Source: Idiomarina ramblicola
Lineage (GTDB): Bacteria > Pseudomonadota > Gammaproteobacteria > Enterobacterales > Alteromonadaceae
Assembly: GCF_003987255.1 (NCBI RefSeq)
Contig: NZ_PIQC01000001.1
Span: 620,001-684,000, forward strand
Length of the DNA stretch: 64,000 nt
Reading direction: 5' to 3'
Shown here one piece after another: positions 48,555 to 58,683 of this stretch; within the stretch, counting starts at the first letter, position 1; each line of letters starts with the position of its first letter. The notes under the pieces are model-generated. The model had not been told where the DNA came from. It searched no databases and was given only the letters and a program-made list of their open reading frames with translations. The translations under genes were made by a program, and so were the position numbers.

Positions 48555-49159
48555 AAATTGATTTCAATAATATAGACCAGCTTGCCTGGGAGAAAATGTC
48601 GGGCCTACTGCCCTGCACGGTACAACACGCTTTAACCGGTGAAGTACTGATGCAGGCCTATATGAACGCTGACGCTGTGAAAGAGAGTTTATCAACCGGC
48701 AAAACGACGTTTTACAGCCGCAGTAAAGAGCGTTTATGGACTAAAGGCGAAAGCTCGAAAAACTACCTTCAGCTTGAAGGTATTTTTTCGGACTGCGATA
48801 ACGACGCATTATTAGTTCATGCTTTGCCCGACGGACCCACCTGCCACTTAGGCACCCGCAGTTGCTTTGCGGACGCTCCCAAGCCTTTACTGCAAGAGCT
48901 GGATGCGCTCATTGCCAGTCGTAAAGGTGCGGATGCCAGTAAAAGCTATACCGCCAGCCTGTTCGCTAAAGGCTTAAAGCGGGCTGCGCAAAAGGTGGGA
49001 GAAGAAGGCGTTGAAGTTGCATTAGCAGCAGCCACCGAAGACAAAGACGAACTAGTGAACGAAAGTGCCGACTTACTCTATCACTTGCTGGTTGTGCTGC
49101 AAGCCAGCGAACTTAGCCTGGAAGACGTACTAGAGGTACTAGCTAAGCGTCGCGGTTAA
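48551..49159 (+). CDS. hisI: Bifunctional phosphoribosyl-AMP cyclohydrolase / phosphoribosyl-ATP pyrophosphatase
   Basis: The 202-residue product is the HisI-HisE fusion. The N-terminal cyclohydrolase contains a zinc-site region [14 protein letters not shown] and CDNDALLV, and the C-terminal pyrophosphatase contains [13 protein letters not shown] and [11 protein letters not shown]. It catalyses steps two and three. It ends the operon and its stop overlaps the convergent MATE gene by 4 bp. Confidence 0.96.
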   Translation: MKIDFNNIDQLAWEKMSGLLPCTVQHALTGEVLMQAYMNADAVKESLSTGKTTFYSRSKERLWTKGESSKNYLQLEGIFSDCDNDALLVHALPDGPTCHLGTRSCFADAPKPLLQELDALIASRKGADASKSYTASLFAKGLKRAAQKVGEEGVEVALAAATEDKDELVNESADLLYHLLVVLQASELSLEDVLEVLAKRRG

Positions 49160-50544
49160 GCGGCGCTATTGAGTTGTTCGCGGAAGTGCTTACGTTCGTA
49201 TTTGCGGGATACGCGGCGTAAGCGCAGTGACAACAGGACCGCCGCGACACTTAAACCACTGATAAAGCCAATCCAGAAGCCCGCAGCGCCCATGGCCGGC
49301 ACCACCCAATCGGTTCGTCCCAGAATAAAGCCCACCGTTAAACCAAATGGCCAGTAAGAAATAAAAGCCAATATCATCGGGTACTTGGTGTCTTTGTAGC
49401 CACGCAGGGTACCAATCGAAATTGCCTGGAAAGTGTCTGAAATGGTAAAGATAGCGGCCAGCCCCATTAGAGTCGCTGCCAAATTGATAATGCCCGTGTC
49501 CGGGGTATAGAGACTGGCTAACCAGCCGCCGCCCAGGTACATAATCAAGCCGTTAACGGCCGCAAAAACGCCACCGAATAACATGGCGATTTTAAAGCTT
49601 AACATGGCATTCTTCGGGTCACCTGCTCCCAACGCAAAACCTACCCGTAAAGTCACCGCCATAGAGATACTCAGTGGCACCATATACACCAGTGAACTAA
49701 TGTTCAGTGCAATTTGGTGGGCAGAAACCACCGTTGGCCCCAGCGGGGCGATCAACAAAGCCACCGCCGCAAACAAACTGACTTCGAAAAAGAGCGACAT
49801 AGAGATAGGAAAGCCAATACGAATAACGTAAGTAACATCATCCCAGTTGGGGCGATACCAACGCCGTAGCAACCTTAGTCGTTTGTAGCGCTTGGCAGTA
49901 AAGGTATAAATCGCCATAGAGAAAGCCATGCCCCACAGCACAATTGCTGTAGCAAGACCGCAGCCTGCACCACCAAGCTCTGGCATACCAAACTCACCAT
50001 AAACAAAAATGTAGTTTGCCGGTATGTTGATGAGTAAGCCGATAAAACCAATGATCAGCGATGGCATGGTGTTCGACATACCCTCGCAGAAGTTTCTCAA
50101 TACCGCGTAAATAACAAAGCCGGGGATCCCCCAGGCTATATAGAAGAGGTAATCCAGCGTAATGGCCCGAAAATCGTCTTCAACTTCCATAATGTCTAAC
50201 AACCAGGGGGCTGATGACATTCCCACAAGGGTTATGACGCCAACAATAGCGCAAGCGTATAAGCCCTGTTGCAGTATGTTGGCAACGCGCCGGTGTGAAT
50301 TGGACCCATCGAGATGAGAAATGATGGGAGCCAACGCTAAAGCCAGGCCAAACACCAATAAAGTTGCGGGTACAAAAATACTACTGCCGACAGATACCGC
50401 AGCCAGATCTACTGCCCCTTTACGCCCGGCCATAACGGTATCAACCACACTCATTAACATTTGAGTTAATTGAGCAACCAGAATAGGACCGGTCAGCTTA
50501 GCCAGTTTGCGACATTCGCCTTTATTATTACTCCACCAGTTCAC
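49156..50544 (-). CDS. NorM-like MATE efflux transporter
   Basis: The 462-residue product has about 12 membrane helices. The N-terminal LTGPILVAQLTQMLMSVVDTVMAG is the characteristic NorM start, and a related segment in the second half (IGFPISMSLFFEVSLFAAVALL) supports a two-fold repeat. NorM proteins export fluoroquinolones and dyes coupled to Na+. It is convergent with hisI and overlaps it by 4 bp. Confidence 0.85.
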   Translation of the reverse strand: MNWWSNNKGECRKLAKLTGPILVAQLTQMLMSVVDTVMAGRKGAVDLAAVSVGSSIFVPATLLVFGLALALAPIISHLDGSNSHRRVANILQQGLYACAIVGVITLVGMSSAPWLLDIMEVEDDFRAITLDYLFYIAWGIPGFVIYAVLRNFCEGMSNTMPSLIIGFIGLLINIPANYIFVYGEFGMPELGGAGCGLATAIVLWGMAFSMAIYTFTAKRYKRLRLLRRWYRPNWDDVTYVIRIGFPISMSLFFEVSLFAAVALLIAPLGPTVVSAHQIALNISSLVYMVPLSISMAVTLRVGFALGAGDPKNAMLSFKIAMLFGGVFAAVNGLIMYLGGGWLASLYTPDTGIINLAATLMGLAAIFTISDTFQAISIGTLRGYKDTKYPMILAFISYWPFGLTVGFILGRTDWVVPAMGAAGFWIGFISGLSVAAVLLSLRLRRVSRKYERKHFREQLNSAA

Positions 50545-50568
50545 TCGTTTTCATTCTCTGGGTTAGGG

Positions 50569-51351
50569 TTAATTTCTTAAAAACCGTAAAATACGCTCAT
50601 TTACGTCAGCCGGGTGGGTTAATGGCCCCATGTGGCCTGCGGCAACGGATTCTCTTTCAACATCAGGTAAAACCGTGGATAACGCTTCCGCAACCGCGTT
50701 GGCGCTGCGCCGAGTGTGCTTACCTTGTAATAACAGTACTTTTTGTTCAACACCACTATAATCAGCTAATCGCCGCGGTTCATTAAGCAAGGCATCAAAA
50801 TCCAAAGCAACCTTGTCGGCCTGACTCACCATAAGCTGCTGAATACGTTCCGGCAAAGCATCGAAATAACCGGCATCGTTCCAGTAGTCAACAAAGGTGC
50901 GAGTGCATTCTATAGCATCTCTACCATGCATCGCCTGACTAATGTCCTGAATTTCCAGCATACCAGGAGAGTCATCCGGCAATACATGAAAAGCAACTGG
51001 CTCATAAAGAACGACAGCCGCTATTTTAAATGGTTTTTCTAAAGCCAGCTTTAACGCAACCGCGCCACCATAGGAATGGCCAACTAATTGAACCGGCTGC
51101 GACAAACTCAGGTTTTTAACCGCGGAGATAATACGAGGTAACTCCTGCTCCAGTCGAAAGTTTGCAGTAAACTCAACGTTAGGCGCCTGCCCGTAGCCGA
51201 GTAGATCAACTGCGATAACGAAGTGACTGGCAACCAGATCCTTGACTAACGCACGCCACTGAGAACTGGCACTTTGAGAGCTGTGCAACAAAACCACAGG
51301 TGGGTTTTGTTGCTCGCCAAATAAATGGATTCCTGATTCTAATTCAGACAT
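50569..51351 (-). CDS. Alpha/beta hydrolase
   Basis: The 260-residue product shows LVGHSYGGAVALKLAL (nucleophile Ser), VVLLHSSQSASSQWRALV near the start as the oxyanion block, LLLQGKHTRRSANAVAEAL near the acid position and the AAGHMGPLTHP catalytic His. It resembles BioH- or thioesterase-like hydrolases. It has no signal peptide. It lies between two membrane-protein genes and its substrate is not predictable. Confidence 0.8.
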   Translation of the reverse strand: MSELESGIHLFGEQQNPPVVLLHSSQSASSQWRALVKDLVASHFVIAVDLLGYGQAPNVEFTANFRLEQELPRIISAVKNLSLSQPVQLVGHSYGGAVALKLALEKPFKIAAVVLYEPVAFHVLPDDSPGMLEIQDISQAMHGRDAIECTRTFVDYWNDAGYFDALPERIQQLMVSQADKVALDFDALLNEPRRLADYSGVEQKVLLLQGKHTRRSANAVAEALSTVLPDVERESVAAGHMGPLTHPADVNERILRFLRN

Positions 51352-51360
51352 AGCTTCACT

Positions 51361-51768
51361 TTAAGATAAACTGACACCGACAAACTGACCGATACCATAA
51401 CCGGCAGCTAATAGTAAGACGGCAAAGGTTGTTAATACACCAATGGTTCTTGGCAGACTAACACCCACACTGCGGGTCAATCCGACGGCATGACACAGGC
51501 GGGCAATAACCAGAGCAATGCCTAAACCGTGTAATAAGCCTAGAGGTGCGTTCTGAACTTCCATCATAGCAAAGAGAATAAGAGCCAACGGCACATACTC
51601 AATAAAGTTGCCATGAATGCGTACGGCGGCTTCCAGATCCGGTGCTTCACCGGTACCAATACCGACTCTGTGCTTCCAGCGTAAGCGTATAATACGCGCC
51701 GCCAGGGCAAGGTAAATTAACGTCAATACGCCAGCATAAAAACCAGTAATTGTAAGTTGAGTTGTCAC
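51361..51768 (-). CDS. MAPEG family membrane protein
   Basis: The 135-residue product has four hydrophobic segments and the MAPEG pattern, with a conserved segment RIHGNFIEYVPLALILFAMM near the second helix. MAPEG proteins are glutathione- or lipid-related membrane enzymes in eukaryotes; bacterial members are mostly uncharacterised. It precedes the hydrolase gene by 9 bp on the same strand, so the two are probably co-transcribed. Confidence 0.8.
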   Translation of the reverse strand: MTTQLTITGFYAGVLTLIYLALAARIIRLRWKHRVGIGTGEAPDLEAAVRIHGNFIEYVPLALILFAMMEVQNAPLGLLHGLGIALVIARLCHAVGLTRSVGVSLPRTIGVLTTFAVLLLAAGYGIGQFVGVSLS

Positions 51769-51807
51769 TTGCTGCCCCTTATTTTTTATTTGTTAGTCGG
51801 CTTCATC

Positions 51808-51834
51808 AAAAAAGGCTCACCATGTGAGCCTTTT
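51808..51834 (-). terminator. Rho-independent terminator of adk
   Basis: AAAAGGCTCAC (51810-51820) pairs with GTGAGCCTTTT (51824-51834) around a CAT loop, and the minus strand continues with a T-run. It lies just beyond the adk stop codon. Confidence 0.9.
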
Positions 51835-51844
51835 GCTAAACCGG

Positions 51845-52552
<708 letters not shown>

Positions 52553-52567
52553 TTACAAGCTCAGAAA

Positions 52568-52599
52568 GCCGCTGCAGGCAACGAGTTACCGACAGCGGC
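52568..52599 (-). terminator. Probable terminator of htpG
   Basis: GCCGCTG (52568-52574) pairs with CAGCGGC (52593-52599) just beyond the htpG stop, with TTTC following on the minus strand. The loop is long, so strength is uncertain. Confidence 0.5.
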
Positions 52600-52609
52600 A
52601 GACCTGAAA

Positions 52610-54523
52610 TTAAGCGTTAAGCATTAATTTGTTAAGACGAGTGACAAAGGAGGCAGGGTCTTTTAAGTTCCCTCGCTCCGCCAGAGTCGCCTGATCTAAT
52701 AACACCTCAGCCCATTCTTTAAAGGTATCATCTTCTTTGGTCAGCATGCGCTGAACCAACGGGTGCTCTGGGTTTATTTCAAAGATATATTTGGTTTCAG
52801 GAACCGGCTGACCAGCGGCTTCCATTAACTTAGCCATTTGCGTACTCATATCGTTATCGTCTGTAATGATACAAGCCGGAGAATTGGTTAAGCGATTTGT
52901 CACACGAACTTTCTTCACCTTCTCACCCAGCGCTTTTTCAAATCGCTCCAGGTTATCTTTAAAGGCTTCTTCCGCTTTTTCCTGTTCCTCTTTATCTTCC
53001 TCGTCGTCCAGTTCGCCAAGGTCAAGATCGCCCCGAGTCACGGACTGTAGTTGCTTCTCTTTAAACTCGGTCAGATGGCTCATCAACCATTCATCAATGC
53101 GCTCTGAAAGCAGCAGTACTTCAATGCCTTTCTTATTAAAGATTTCCAGCGCAGGGTTATTTCTGGCGGCTTCGTAGCTGTCAGCAACAATGTAGAAGAC
53201 TTTATCCTGACCTTCTTTCATGCGCTCAATGTAGTCATCCAGGCTCACCGACTGAACCGCGCCGTCGTTATGCGTTGAGGCAAAACGTAACAGCTCAGCG
53301 ATGCGTTCACGGTTCGTGTGATCTTCCGCCGGACCTTCTTTCAGCACATTACCAAAGGTATCCCAGAACTGTTGATACTGTTCTTTATCGTCTTTTGCCA
53401 GCTTCTTCAGCATTTGCAGTACTTTTTTGGTACTGCCGTTACGCATCGCACGGGTAATTTTATTATCTTGCAAAATTTCACGCGAAACGTTCAGCGGCAA
53501 GTCGTTTGAATCGACCAGTCCGCGTACAAAGCGAAGATAAGTCGGCATTAACTGTTCAGCGTCGTCCATAATGAATACTCGCTTCACATAAAGCTTAACG
53601 CCGTGCTGTTGCTCGCGGTTCCATAAATCCCACGGAGCCCGCTTTGGAATGTACAGCAAGTTGGTGTACTCGGTGGTGCCTTCAACTTTGTTGTGGCTCC
53701 ACAGCAGTGGTTCATCAAAGTCGTGCGCTACCGTTTTGTAGAACTCTTTGTATTCTTCATCAGTAATGTCTGACTTCTCACGAGTCCAGAGAGCCTGACC
53801 TGAGTTTACGGTTTCCCATTCGCCGGGCTGCCCTTCCACTTTATTGCCTTCGTCGTCTTCTGACTCAGGTACCGGTTCTTTCCACATTTGAACCGGGATA
53901 CTCAGGTGCTCTGAATATTTGTTGATAATGCCACGCAGACGGTTTTCATCTAAGAACTCATCGGCATCGTCTTTCAGGTGCAGAATAATATCCGTACCAC
54001 GGCGGGCTTTATCAATTTCAGCGATTTCGAACTCGCCTTCGCCTTGTGAGCGCCACTCTACTCCGCTCGCATTCTTTTCTAATGCCGGACGGGTTCTAAC
54101 TGTGACTTCATCAGCCACGATGAAAGCAGAATAAAAACCGACACCAAACTGGCCAATTAACTTACTGTCTTTGGCGTCATCGCCGGACAATTGACCGAAG
54201 AACTCGGCTGTGCCTGACTTAGCGATAGTACCCAGGTTGTTCATGACATCGTCACGGGTCATACCAACGCCGTTGTCGCTGATAGTAATGGTGCGGCTGT
54301 CTTTATCAACAGACACACGAACATGAAGATCACTATCGTCACCGTACAGGGAGTTGTCGCTTAAGGCTTTAAAGCGCAATTTATCCGCTGCGTCTGACGC
54401 ATTTGAGACCAGTTCGCGTAAGAAGATTTCTTTATTGGAATACAGAGAATGAATCATCAGGTGAAGCAATTGTTTTACTTCTGTCTGAAATCCATGTTTT
54501 TCCATTTGACCGGCTTCCGCCAT
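52610..54523 (-). CDS. htpG: Molecular chaperone HtpG (Hsp90)
   Basis: The 637-residue product has the N-terminal GHKL ATPase motifs ([38 protein letters not shown]), the middle domain with the conserved Arg of [10 protein letters not shown], and a C-terminal dimerisation part. It folds and protects proteins during heat stress. A sigma-32 promoter lies directly upstream, and gene order matches dnaX-ybaB-recR-htpG-adk of E. coli. Confidence 0.97.
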   Translation of the reverse strand: MAEAGQMEKHGFQTEVKQLLHLMIHSLYSNKEIFLRELVSNASDAADKLRFKALSDNSLYGDDSDLHVRVSVDKDSRTITISDNGVGMTRDDVMNNLGTIAKSGTAEFFGQLSGDDAKDSKLIGQFGVGFYSAFIVADEVTVRTRPALEKNASGVEWRSQGEGEFEIAEIDKARRGTDIILHLKDDADEFLDENRLRGIINKYSEHLSIPVQMWKEPVPESEDDEGNKVEGQPGEWETVNSGQALWTREKSDITDEEYKEFYKTVAHDFDEPLLWSHNKVEGTTEYTNLLYIPKRAPWDLWNREQQHGVKLYVKRVFIMDDAEQLMPTYLRFVRGLVDSNDLPLNVSREILQDNKITRAMRNGSTKKVLQMLKKLAKDDKEQYQQFWDTFGNVLKEGPAEDHTNRERIAELLRFASTHNDGAVQSVSLDDYIERMKEGQDKVFYIVADSYEAARNNPALEIFNKKGIEVLLLSERIDEWLMSHLTEFKEKQLQSVTRGDLDLGELDDEEDKEEQEKAEEAFKDNLERFEKALGEKVKKVRVTNRLTNSPACIITDDNDMSTQMAKLMEAAGQPVPETKYIFEINPEHPLVQRMLTKEDDTFKEWAEVLLDQATLAERGNLKDPASFVTRLNKLMLNA

Positions 54524-54560
54524 AGTATATTTCTCCTGCTGTTATTACCTATGCCAATAA

Positions 54561-54588
54561 CAATGGGGGCGCAGGAGACATTTTCAAG
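54561..54588 (-). promoter_or_regulatory. Sigma-32 (heat shock) promoter of htpG
   Basis: Read on the minus strand, CTTGAAA (forward 54582-54588) and CCCCATTG (forward 54561-54568) are separated by 13 bp. Both match the sigma-32 consensus (CTTGAAA, CCCCAT-T) closely. Confidence 0.85.
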
Positions 54589-55194
54589 TCATCGGGAAAA
54601 TTGTTTTCGTCCGCTGAAGGCATGACCTAATGTGGTTTGATCGACATAACCCAGCTCACCGCCTACTGGCACTCCGTGAGCGATACGCGTGGTATTAATA
54701 TTCTGTTGTGCCGCAATATCCGCAATATAGTGTGCGGTCGCATCACCCTCAACGGTCGGGTTCGTTGCCAGAACAATCTCTTCAACCGGTTCACTTTGCA
54801 GTTGCCGCTCAAGCTCATCCAGACCAATATCCGCCGGGCCGATGCCGTCCAGCGGCGACAAATGCCCCATCAATACGAAGTAGCGTCCCTGAAACTGAGA
54901 AGTTTGTTCAATGGCTAAGACATCGGCGGGTGTTTCCACAACGCACAATACGCCGTTCTCACGCCGCATCGGGTTATTGCAAATTCGACACAGTGGCTCT
55001 TCAGTTAAGGTCCGGCAACACTCGCAGTGACCCACTTTTTCAACAGCGGACTGCAAAGACTCAGCGAGCCTTGAGGCTCCGCCGCGATCACGCTCAAGCA
55101 AATAAAACGCCATACGCTGTGCTGACTTTTGGCCAACACCCGGTAGACGTTTTAAATTATCAACAAGCTGATCAATTGCCGGACTGATACTCAT
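54589..55194 (-). CDS. recR: Recombination protein RecR
   Basis: The 201-residue product has the helix-hairpin-helix start ([17 protein letters not shown]), a four-Cys zinc finger ([16 protein letters not shown]), and a Toprim domain ([14 protein letters not shown] followed by the [11 protein letters not shown] block). It loads RecA at gaps with RecF and RecO. It lies 14 bp after ybaB on the same strand. Confidence 0.96.
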   Translation of the reverse strand: MSISPAIDQLVDNLKRLPGVGQKSAQRMAFYLLERDRGGASRLAESLQSAVEKVGHCECCRTLTEEPLCRICNNPMRRENGVLCVVETPADVLAIEQTSQFQGRYFVLMGHLSPLDGIGPADIGLDELERQLQSEPVEEIVLATNPTVEGDATAHYIADIAAQQNINTTRIAHGVPVGGELGYVDQTTLGHAFSGRKQFSR

Positions 55195-55208
55195 GATGAC
55201 CTGACGAC

Positions 55209-55535
55209 TTAAAAAGGCATCTTAAAGCCAGGAGGCAAGCCCATGCCGCCAGTGATCTCTGACATACGCTCTTTACTGGTTTCTTCAACCCGGCGTACGG
55301 CATCATTCGTCGCGGCTGCAATCAAATCTTCCAGCATTTCCTGGTCGTCTTCCATTAGGCTTGGGTCGATACTAACGCGCTTTACGTTGTGGTTTCCCAA
55401 CATGGTGATCTTCACCAAGCCAGCACCGGCTTCACCGGTGACTTCCATGTTCGCGACTTCTTCCTGGGCTTGCTGCATGCGCTCTTGCATTTGTTGCGCC
55501 TGCTTCATCATGTTACCCATTCCACCTTTAAACAT
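55209..55535 (-). CDS. YbaB/EbfC nucleoid-associated protein
   Basis: The 108-residue product begins [20 protein letters not shown] and ends with a [10 protein letters not shown] tail, both typical of the YbaB/EbfC family of small dimeric DNA-binding proteins. It lies between dnaX and recR, its usual place. Confidence 0.93.
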   Translation of the reverse strand: MFKGGMGNMMKQAQQMQERMQQAQEEVANMEVTGEAGAGLVKITMLGNHNVKRVSIDPSLMEDDQEMLEDLIAAATNDAVRRVEETSKERMSEITGGMGLPPGFKMPF

Positions 55536-55565
55536 AGTTTTATTCCTCGTTTAAGCTTCTAAAAA

Positions 55566-57506
55566 TTAACGCGCCTGAATTGATGACTCATCAATTTGCG
55601 CTTGAAATCGTTTCTGCAACTCCCGCACACCGGTATCCGCCTGCAATATTTCACAAGCACGTTGATGTCGGTATTCATTAATATGTTGCTGCACCATAAG
55701 AGGGGTTGGTTGAGTCGGCACGCCGACGTTAAACTCGACCCTGGCGGTCGCCCCTAATAATCCGGCCAAAGACTCTCTGACGGCCTGACTGGTCGATTCG
55801 TTCAATAAACTTTTTTGTTCCTCTGCAACCAGAATGAGCCAGTCATCCTCTCCGGCTTTCTGCAACTCGGAGTTCAACAATACCTGACGAGCCAGTCCGG
55901 AAATGTCCATACCCGCTATCATCGCGCTCCATTTATCAATTTCAGCAGCTTCCCGGATATCATCATTCAATTCAGGAAACGGATAATCAATTGCGCCGGA
56001 CCTGGTTTCAGTTACTTGTTCTTCAAATTGGGGGCTTTGCTGGAGACCTGAGTCTGTATTGTCTTCTTCACTCGACTCAGTACCCAATTCAGCTTTCTTC
56101 GGCGCAATGAACTCACTAACCGCTGGCGTATCTACCGACTGACTATTTTTGTCGGGATTTTTTTTTTCAGCCAGTTGCTCCCGCACACGCAGCAGATCGG
56201 ACACACCGGTATCCTGTTGAGGAGGCTCAGTTGTCTGCTCTTCAGTATGATAAGAGGGAGGTTCATCATCGTAGGTATTCTGTTCTTCTTCCGGCTCGGG
56301 ATAACTAAACTCCGGCTCCGGTTCTTGCACGGTTTCCTCTAATTCAGAACCCGTAAGTTCTGAATCTGGAACTTCGGCCGACCGGGACGAGCTTAATGCC
56401 TCAATATCATTATGATCGGCGCTTTCCTCGGGGCGGAAACACAGCAAACGTAACAACGTCATTTCCAGTCCACTGCGGGCATCAATGGCAAAAGCTTGTT
56501 CCCGACGCCCTTCCAATACAATACGGTAAAAAACCTGGATCAATTCAGCCGGCATACGCCGTAAGAGTGGCTTAAGAACGTCGCCATTTTCGAAGGCATT
56601 CGCCGCGCCAGGTACCTGCTGAACTAATGCTAACTGATGCAATAAGCTTTGCAGCTCAACCAATACTGAGCTGAGATCCGGTACCATAGAGACCATGCCA
56701 TCAATACGCTGCATGACCGCTTCTGCATCACCATCAAGTACACAATCAAGCAGTGCAGCAATGTCTGCCACAGGAACATTTCCCAGCATCCGCCTAACAC
56801 TATCAATACTAACCGAACCACCACCTTGTGCTATTGCCTGATCGGTCAGGCTCAACGCATCGCGCATGCTGCCACGGGCGGAACGAGCTAATAAAGGCAG
56901 CGCCTCTGAATCCGCCTGAACTTGCTCCTGAGCAAGAACATAGCTGAGCTGTTGCGTTATATCATCGTTCGATAAGGCTTTTAGATTAAACTGCAGGCAG
57001 CGTGACAAAATAGTCACCGGCAACTTTTGAGGATCGGTTGTCGCTAAAAGAAACTTAACGTGTTCGGGTGGCTCTTCCAATGTTTTCAGCAACGCATTAA
57101 AGCTGTGCCGGGATAACATATGCACTTCATCAATTAGATAAACTTTATAGCGGCCGCGAGTCGGACGATACTGAACATTATCGAGTAATTCTCTTGTATC
57201 TTCGACTTTTGTTCTCGATGCGGCATCGATCTCCAACAAGTCGACAAATCGTCCCTGCTCAATCTCAAGGCAGGCACTGCATTGCCCGCAAGGGGTTGCC
57301 GTAATGCCTTGTTCGCAGTTAAGTGCCTTGGCTAATATCCGTGCAATGGTGGTTTTTCCCACCCCTCGTGTACCAGTGAACAAATAGGCATGGTGCAACC
57401 GCTGCTTATCAAGCGCATGCTCAAGTGGTTTCAGAACATGTTGTTGACCAACGACTTCGGCAAACTGCGAAGGTCGCCATTTTCTTGCCAGTACCTGATA
57501 ACTCAT
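55566..57506 (-). CDS. dnaX: DNA polymerase III subunits tau and gamma (with recoding site)
   Basis: The 646-residue tau product starts MSYQVLARKWRPSQFAEVVG, with the P-loop FTGTRGVGKTTIAR, the zinc-site cysteines (CEQGITATPCGQCSACLEIEQG region), an IDEVHMLS Walker B, and the sensor ILSRCLQFNL. An Asp/Glu- and Pro-rich linker (about 400-510) precedes the C-terminal polymerase-binding part. The ATG at 57506 follows the family N-terminus; the longer reading from 57590 is rejected. A slippery A10 site near codon 447 should also yield a gamma form of about 454 residues. The gene is downstream of apt. Confidence 0.96.
   Translation of the reverse strand: MSYQVLARKWRPSQFAEVVGQQHVLKPLEHALDKQRLHHAYLFTGTRGVGKTTIARILAKALNCEQGITATPCGQCSACLEIEQGRFVDLLEIDAASRTKVEDTRELLDNVQYRPTRGRYKVYLIDEVHMLSRHSFNALLKTLEEPPEHVKFLLATTDPQKLPVTILSRCLQFNLKALSNDDITQQLSYVLAQEQVQADSEALPLLARSARGSMRDALSLTDQAIAQGGGSVSIDSVRRMLGNVPVADIAALLDCVLDGDAEAVMQRIDGMVSMVPDLSSVLVELQSLLHQLALVQQVPGAANAFENGDVLKPLLRRMPAELIQVFYRIVLEGRREQAFAIDARSGLEMTLLRLLCFRPEESADHNDIEALSSSRSAEVPDSELTGSELEETVQEPEPEFSYPEPEEEQNTYDDEPPSYHTEEQTTEPPQQDTGVSDLLRVREQLAEKKNPDKNSQSVDTPAVSEFIAPKKAELGTESSEEDNTDSGLQQSPQFEEQVTETRSGAIDYPFPELNDDIREAAEIDKWSAMIAGMDISGLARQVLLNSELQKAGEDDWLILVAEEQKSLLNESTSQAVRESLAGLLGATARVEFNVGVPTQPTPLMVQQHINEYRHQRACEILQADTGVRELQKRFQAQIDESSIQAR
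56135..56182 (-). promoter_or_regulatory. Programmed frameshift/slippage signal in dnaX
   Basis: On the minus strand an upstream Shine-Dalgarno-like GGGAG (forward 56178-56182) lies 10 nt before ten A residues (forward 56158-56167), and a hairpin (CCGAC with GTCGG, forward 56135-56155) follows. This repeats the layout of the E. coli dnaX signal. A -1 shift reaches TAG at 56143-56145; a +1 shift or single-base loss reaches TAG at 56132-56134. Confidence 0.85.
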
Positions 57507-57531
57507 AGGGCGGATTCTTAACTCTGTCTCT

Positions 57532-58065
57532 TTAGAACTGACATAAGGTATAGCATGCAACGCCAGCCTGCTGCAATTTATCTTCACCACCTAACTCAGG
57601 TAATGACACGACAAATGCTGCTTCGATAACGTCAGCACCAAGGGATGTGATCAACTGATTGGCTGCAATAACTGTCCCGCCGGTTGCCAACAAGTCGTCA
57701 ACAATCAATACGCGGTCGTTCATCGTCAATGCATTTTCGTGCATTTCCAATTGGTCAGAACCGTACTCAAGCTGATAACTTTGGCTTACGACTTTGCCTG
57801 GCAATTTCCCTGGCTTTCGAAGAAGTGTTACTCCGCAACCCATGGCATAGGCTAACGCGGAACCAAAAATAAAACCGCGGGCTTCAATGGCTGCAATTTG
57901 AGTAATTCCCAACTGGCTGTAACGCTGCTTTAAGAGCTTAATGGCGGACCGAAACGCATCCGGGTCTTGCAACAAAGGGGTAATATCCCGAAAGATAATT
58001 CCCGGCTTGGGATAGTCCCTAATGGCACCAATTGAGTCCCTAATATCCGTTACAGTTGACTCCAT
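57532..58065 (-). CDS. apt: Adenine phosphoribosyltransferase
   Basis: The 177-residue product has RDYPKPGIIFRDITPLLQDP, IEARGFIFG and the PRPP-binding motif VLIVDDLLATGGT, all typical of Apt. It salvages adenine to AMP. The ATG at 58065 starts the family-like sequence; an ATG at 58092 would add nine residues and overlap the response-regulator gene by 11 bp. It lies upstream of dnaX, as in E. coli. Confidence 0.94.
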   Translation of the reverse strand: MESTVTDIRDSIGAIRDYPKPGIIFRDITPLLQDPDAFRSAIKLLKQRYSQLGITQIAAIEARGFIFGSALAYAMGCGVTLLRKPGKLPGKVVSQSYQLEYGSDQLEMHENALTMNDRVLIVDDLLATGGTVIAANQLITSLGADVIEAAFVVSLPELGGEDKLQQAGVACYTLCQF

Positions 58066-58081
58066 CTTCTCACTCTCGTCA

Positions 58082-58459
58082 TTAGGCAACAAGGCGCACC
58101 GCCCACGCTTTTAACGTATCAACCAGAAAATCTTGCTGGAGAGGTTTTGCAAGACATTGCGTTGCCCCTGCTTTTAATGCTTTAGGCTCTATTTCAACCA
58201 GATCCTGAGTTGACATGAACAGTAATGGGCTATGCCGATAGGCATCAAGCTCACGCAGGTTTTTCAACAATGACAAGCCGTCCATCACCGGCATTTTATG
58301 ATCGAGCAGGACGATATCAAAATACGATTGTTTCGCCTTACTCAAGCCATCGAGACCATCGCATGCAAAGGTTACATCGAAACCAAGCGGCTCTATCGCA
58401 TTACTTATCGATTGGCGAGTTTTGTCTTTATCCTCTACAACGAGCAAAGAGACTGACAT
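58082..58459 (-). CDS. Single-domain response regulator
   Basis: The 125-residue product is a CheY-like receiver without an output domain. The phosphoacceptor Asp is in DIVLLDHKMPVMDG, the acidic pair is VVEDKDK, the Thr is in MSTQDL and the conserved Lys in CLAKPL. It may be a phosphorelay partner or motility regulator. No histidine kinase lies nearby in the window. It is close to apt on the same strand. Confidence 0.85.
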   Translation of the reverse strand: MSVSLLVVEDKDKTRQSISNAIEPLGFDVTFACDGLDGLSKAKQSYFDIVLLDHKMPVMDGLSLLKNLRELDAYRHSPLLFMSTQDLVEIEPKALKAGATQCLAKPLQQDFLVDTLKAWAVRLVA

Positions 58460-58494
58460 AAATGTCGTTTACCTGATAGTTAATGAGGATTTAA

Positions 58495-58617
58495 TTAGGC
58501 AGAAAAAAGCTGAGCTAAGCGTAAAACTAATGGCAAACAGCCAGCAATTAAAAATAAGACGACCGCGATGAGCAAAAATCTTTTGCCCGCAGGTTCTTTA
58601 AAGGTTTCTGATGACAT
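58495..58617 (-). CDS. Small single-helix membrane protein, 40 residues
   Basis: An ATG at 58615-58617 with GAGGGG upstream opens a 40-codon frame ending in TAA at 58495-58497. The product has a charged N-terminus (MSSETFKEPAGKR), then one hydrophobic helix (FLLIAVVLFLIAGCLPLVL) and a short tail. It is too short for routine gene calling. It lies 67 bp downstream of the DUF2063 gene on the same strand. No family is recognised; it is real only if expressed. Confidence 0.5.
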   Translation of the reverse strand: MSSETFKEPAGKRFLLIAVVLFLIAGCLPLVLRLAQLFSA

Positions 58618-58683
58618 AACTTTTACCCCTCGATGAAATCGAAACCGATCATACTCGATCCTTTACAACGATAAAAGTTGAAT

